In this document: piece after piece, positions 63,832 through 64,000 of the stretch
Numbering within the stretch: the stretch's first letter is position 1
Layout of the letters: each line of letters begins with the position of its first letter
Origin: Dermatobacter hominis
GTDB lineage: Bacteria > Actinomycetota > Acidimicrobiia > Acidimicrobiales > Microtrichaceae
Reading direction: 5' to 3'
Length of the DNA stretch: 64,000 nt
NCBI RefSeq assembly: GCF_020715685.1
Contig: NZ_CP085840.1
Location: 1 to 64,000 of the forward strand
Position numbers and translations under genes: made by a program
The notes under the pieces: model-generated
The model's database searches: none
What the model was told of the DNA's origin: nothing
Seen by the model: only the letters and a program-made list of their open reading frames with translations

Positions 63832-64000
63832 TCAGCGCGGGGCGCGGAGCGCGTCGGCGAGCGCGGCGGGGTCGCTGATCGGCGCCTCGCAGGTGTGGTC
63901 CCGGCAGACGTAGGCGCGACCGTCGGCGCCGGAGTCGTGGCGGCCCTCCCAGAGCGGGCCGTCGAGCGGCTCGCCCCACGAGAGCACGGTGATCGGACGG
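63832..64000 (-). CDS. YyaL/DUF255-type thioredoxin-domain protein, 3' end only
   Basis: The minus strand is open from the window edge to the stop TGA at 63834-63832 and encodes ITVLSWGEPLDGPLWEGRHD, then GRAYVCRDHTCEAPISDPAA and a final LADALRAPR. The motif AYVCRxxTCxAPxxDP is the end of YyaL-type proteins (thioredoxin-like N-terminal domain plus six-hairpin glycosidase fold, DUF255). The main domains lie outside the window, so only ~56 residues support the call. It converges with the MMPL-type gene, 46 bp away. Confidence 0.75.
   Translation of the reverse strand, partial: RPITVLSWGEPLDGPLWEGRHDSGADGRAYVCRDHTCEAPISDPAALADALRAPR

Overview
The window is very GC-rich, gene-dense chromosomal DNA with many GTG starts and 4-bp stop/start overlaps. 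It carries an actinobacterial set of genes: a division and cell wall cluster with mraZ, sepF and divIVA but no ftsA; an MtrAB two-component pair; a DUF3040 protein; a Bpa-type proteasome activator; and a wax ester synthase/DGAT. I read it as an actinobacterium. Class Acidimicrobiia is my best guess, but that is an inference from gene content and not a measured placement. No phage, insertion sequence, CRISPR array, rRNA or tRNA was seen.

Layout. 1-708 is the 3' part of queG. 773-5442 holds a membrane protein, an ArsA-type ATPase and two uncharacterised proteins, one a long coiled-coil protein. 5459-12078 is metabolic: a ROK sugar kinase, alaC, a TetR regulator with its operator, an ACT-domain protein, then divergent glpK and pfkA separated by a tandem repeat. 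12088-15068 (minus strand) is mtrA-mtrB-lipoprotein, where mtrB carries a +1 frameshift. 15144-21625 holds an inositol monophosphatase, an HTH membrane protein, a NUDIX enzyme, a glycosyltransferase/acyltransferase pair, dinB and a DUF3040 protein. 21669-26300 (minus) is a MoxR / DUF58 / transglutaminase operon. 26448-30469 holds a second ROK kinase, a small conserved protein, a WS/DGAT acyltransferase with an N-terminal 30-bp tandem repeat, a NUDIX enzyme and a lipoate ligase-like protein.

30793-51538 is the division and cell wall region: mraZ, rsmH, ftsL, ftsI, murE (frameshifted), mraY, murD, ftsW, murG, murC, murB, ftsQ, ftsZ, pgeF, a YggS-type protein, sepF, yggT, divIVA, a DksA/TraR-like protein and lspA. 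Most junctions overlap by 4 bp, so translation is probably coupled. murF is missing from its usual place between murE and mraY. The mraZ promoter overlaps an array of GTGG-core boxes spaced exactly 10 bp apart, which fits MraZ autoregulation. After lspA come rluD, a flavodoxin-like protein, an Rrf2 regulator, an alkaline-phosphatase-superfamily protein, bpa, dnaE with a 184-residue mini-intein, an unknown protein, a nitroreductase, an MMPL/RND membrane protein and the 3' end of a YyaL-type gene.

Three themes stand out. First, a -10-like hexamer lies only 6-8 nt before the start codon of more than a dozen genes, the signature of leaderless mRNAs. Second, short exact tandem repeats (15, 15, 25, 30 and 60 bp) recur both between and inside genes. 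Third, the dnaE intein carries, where a homing endonuclease would sit, two in-frame copies of a 41-bp palindrome whose third relative lies between the first ROK kinase and alaC.
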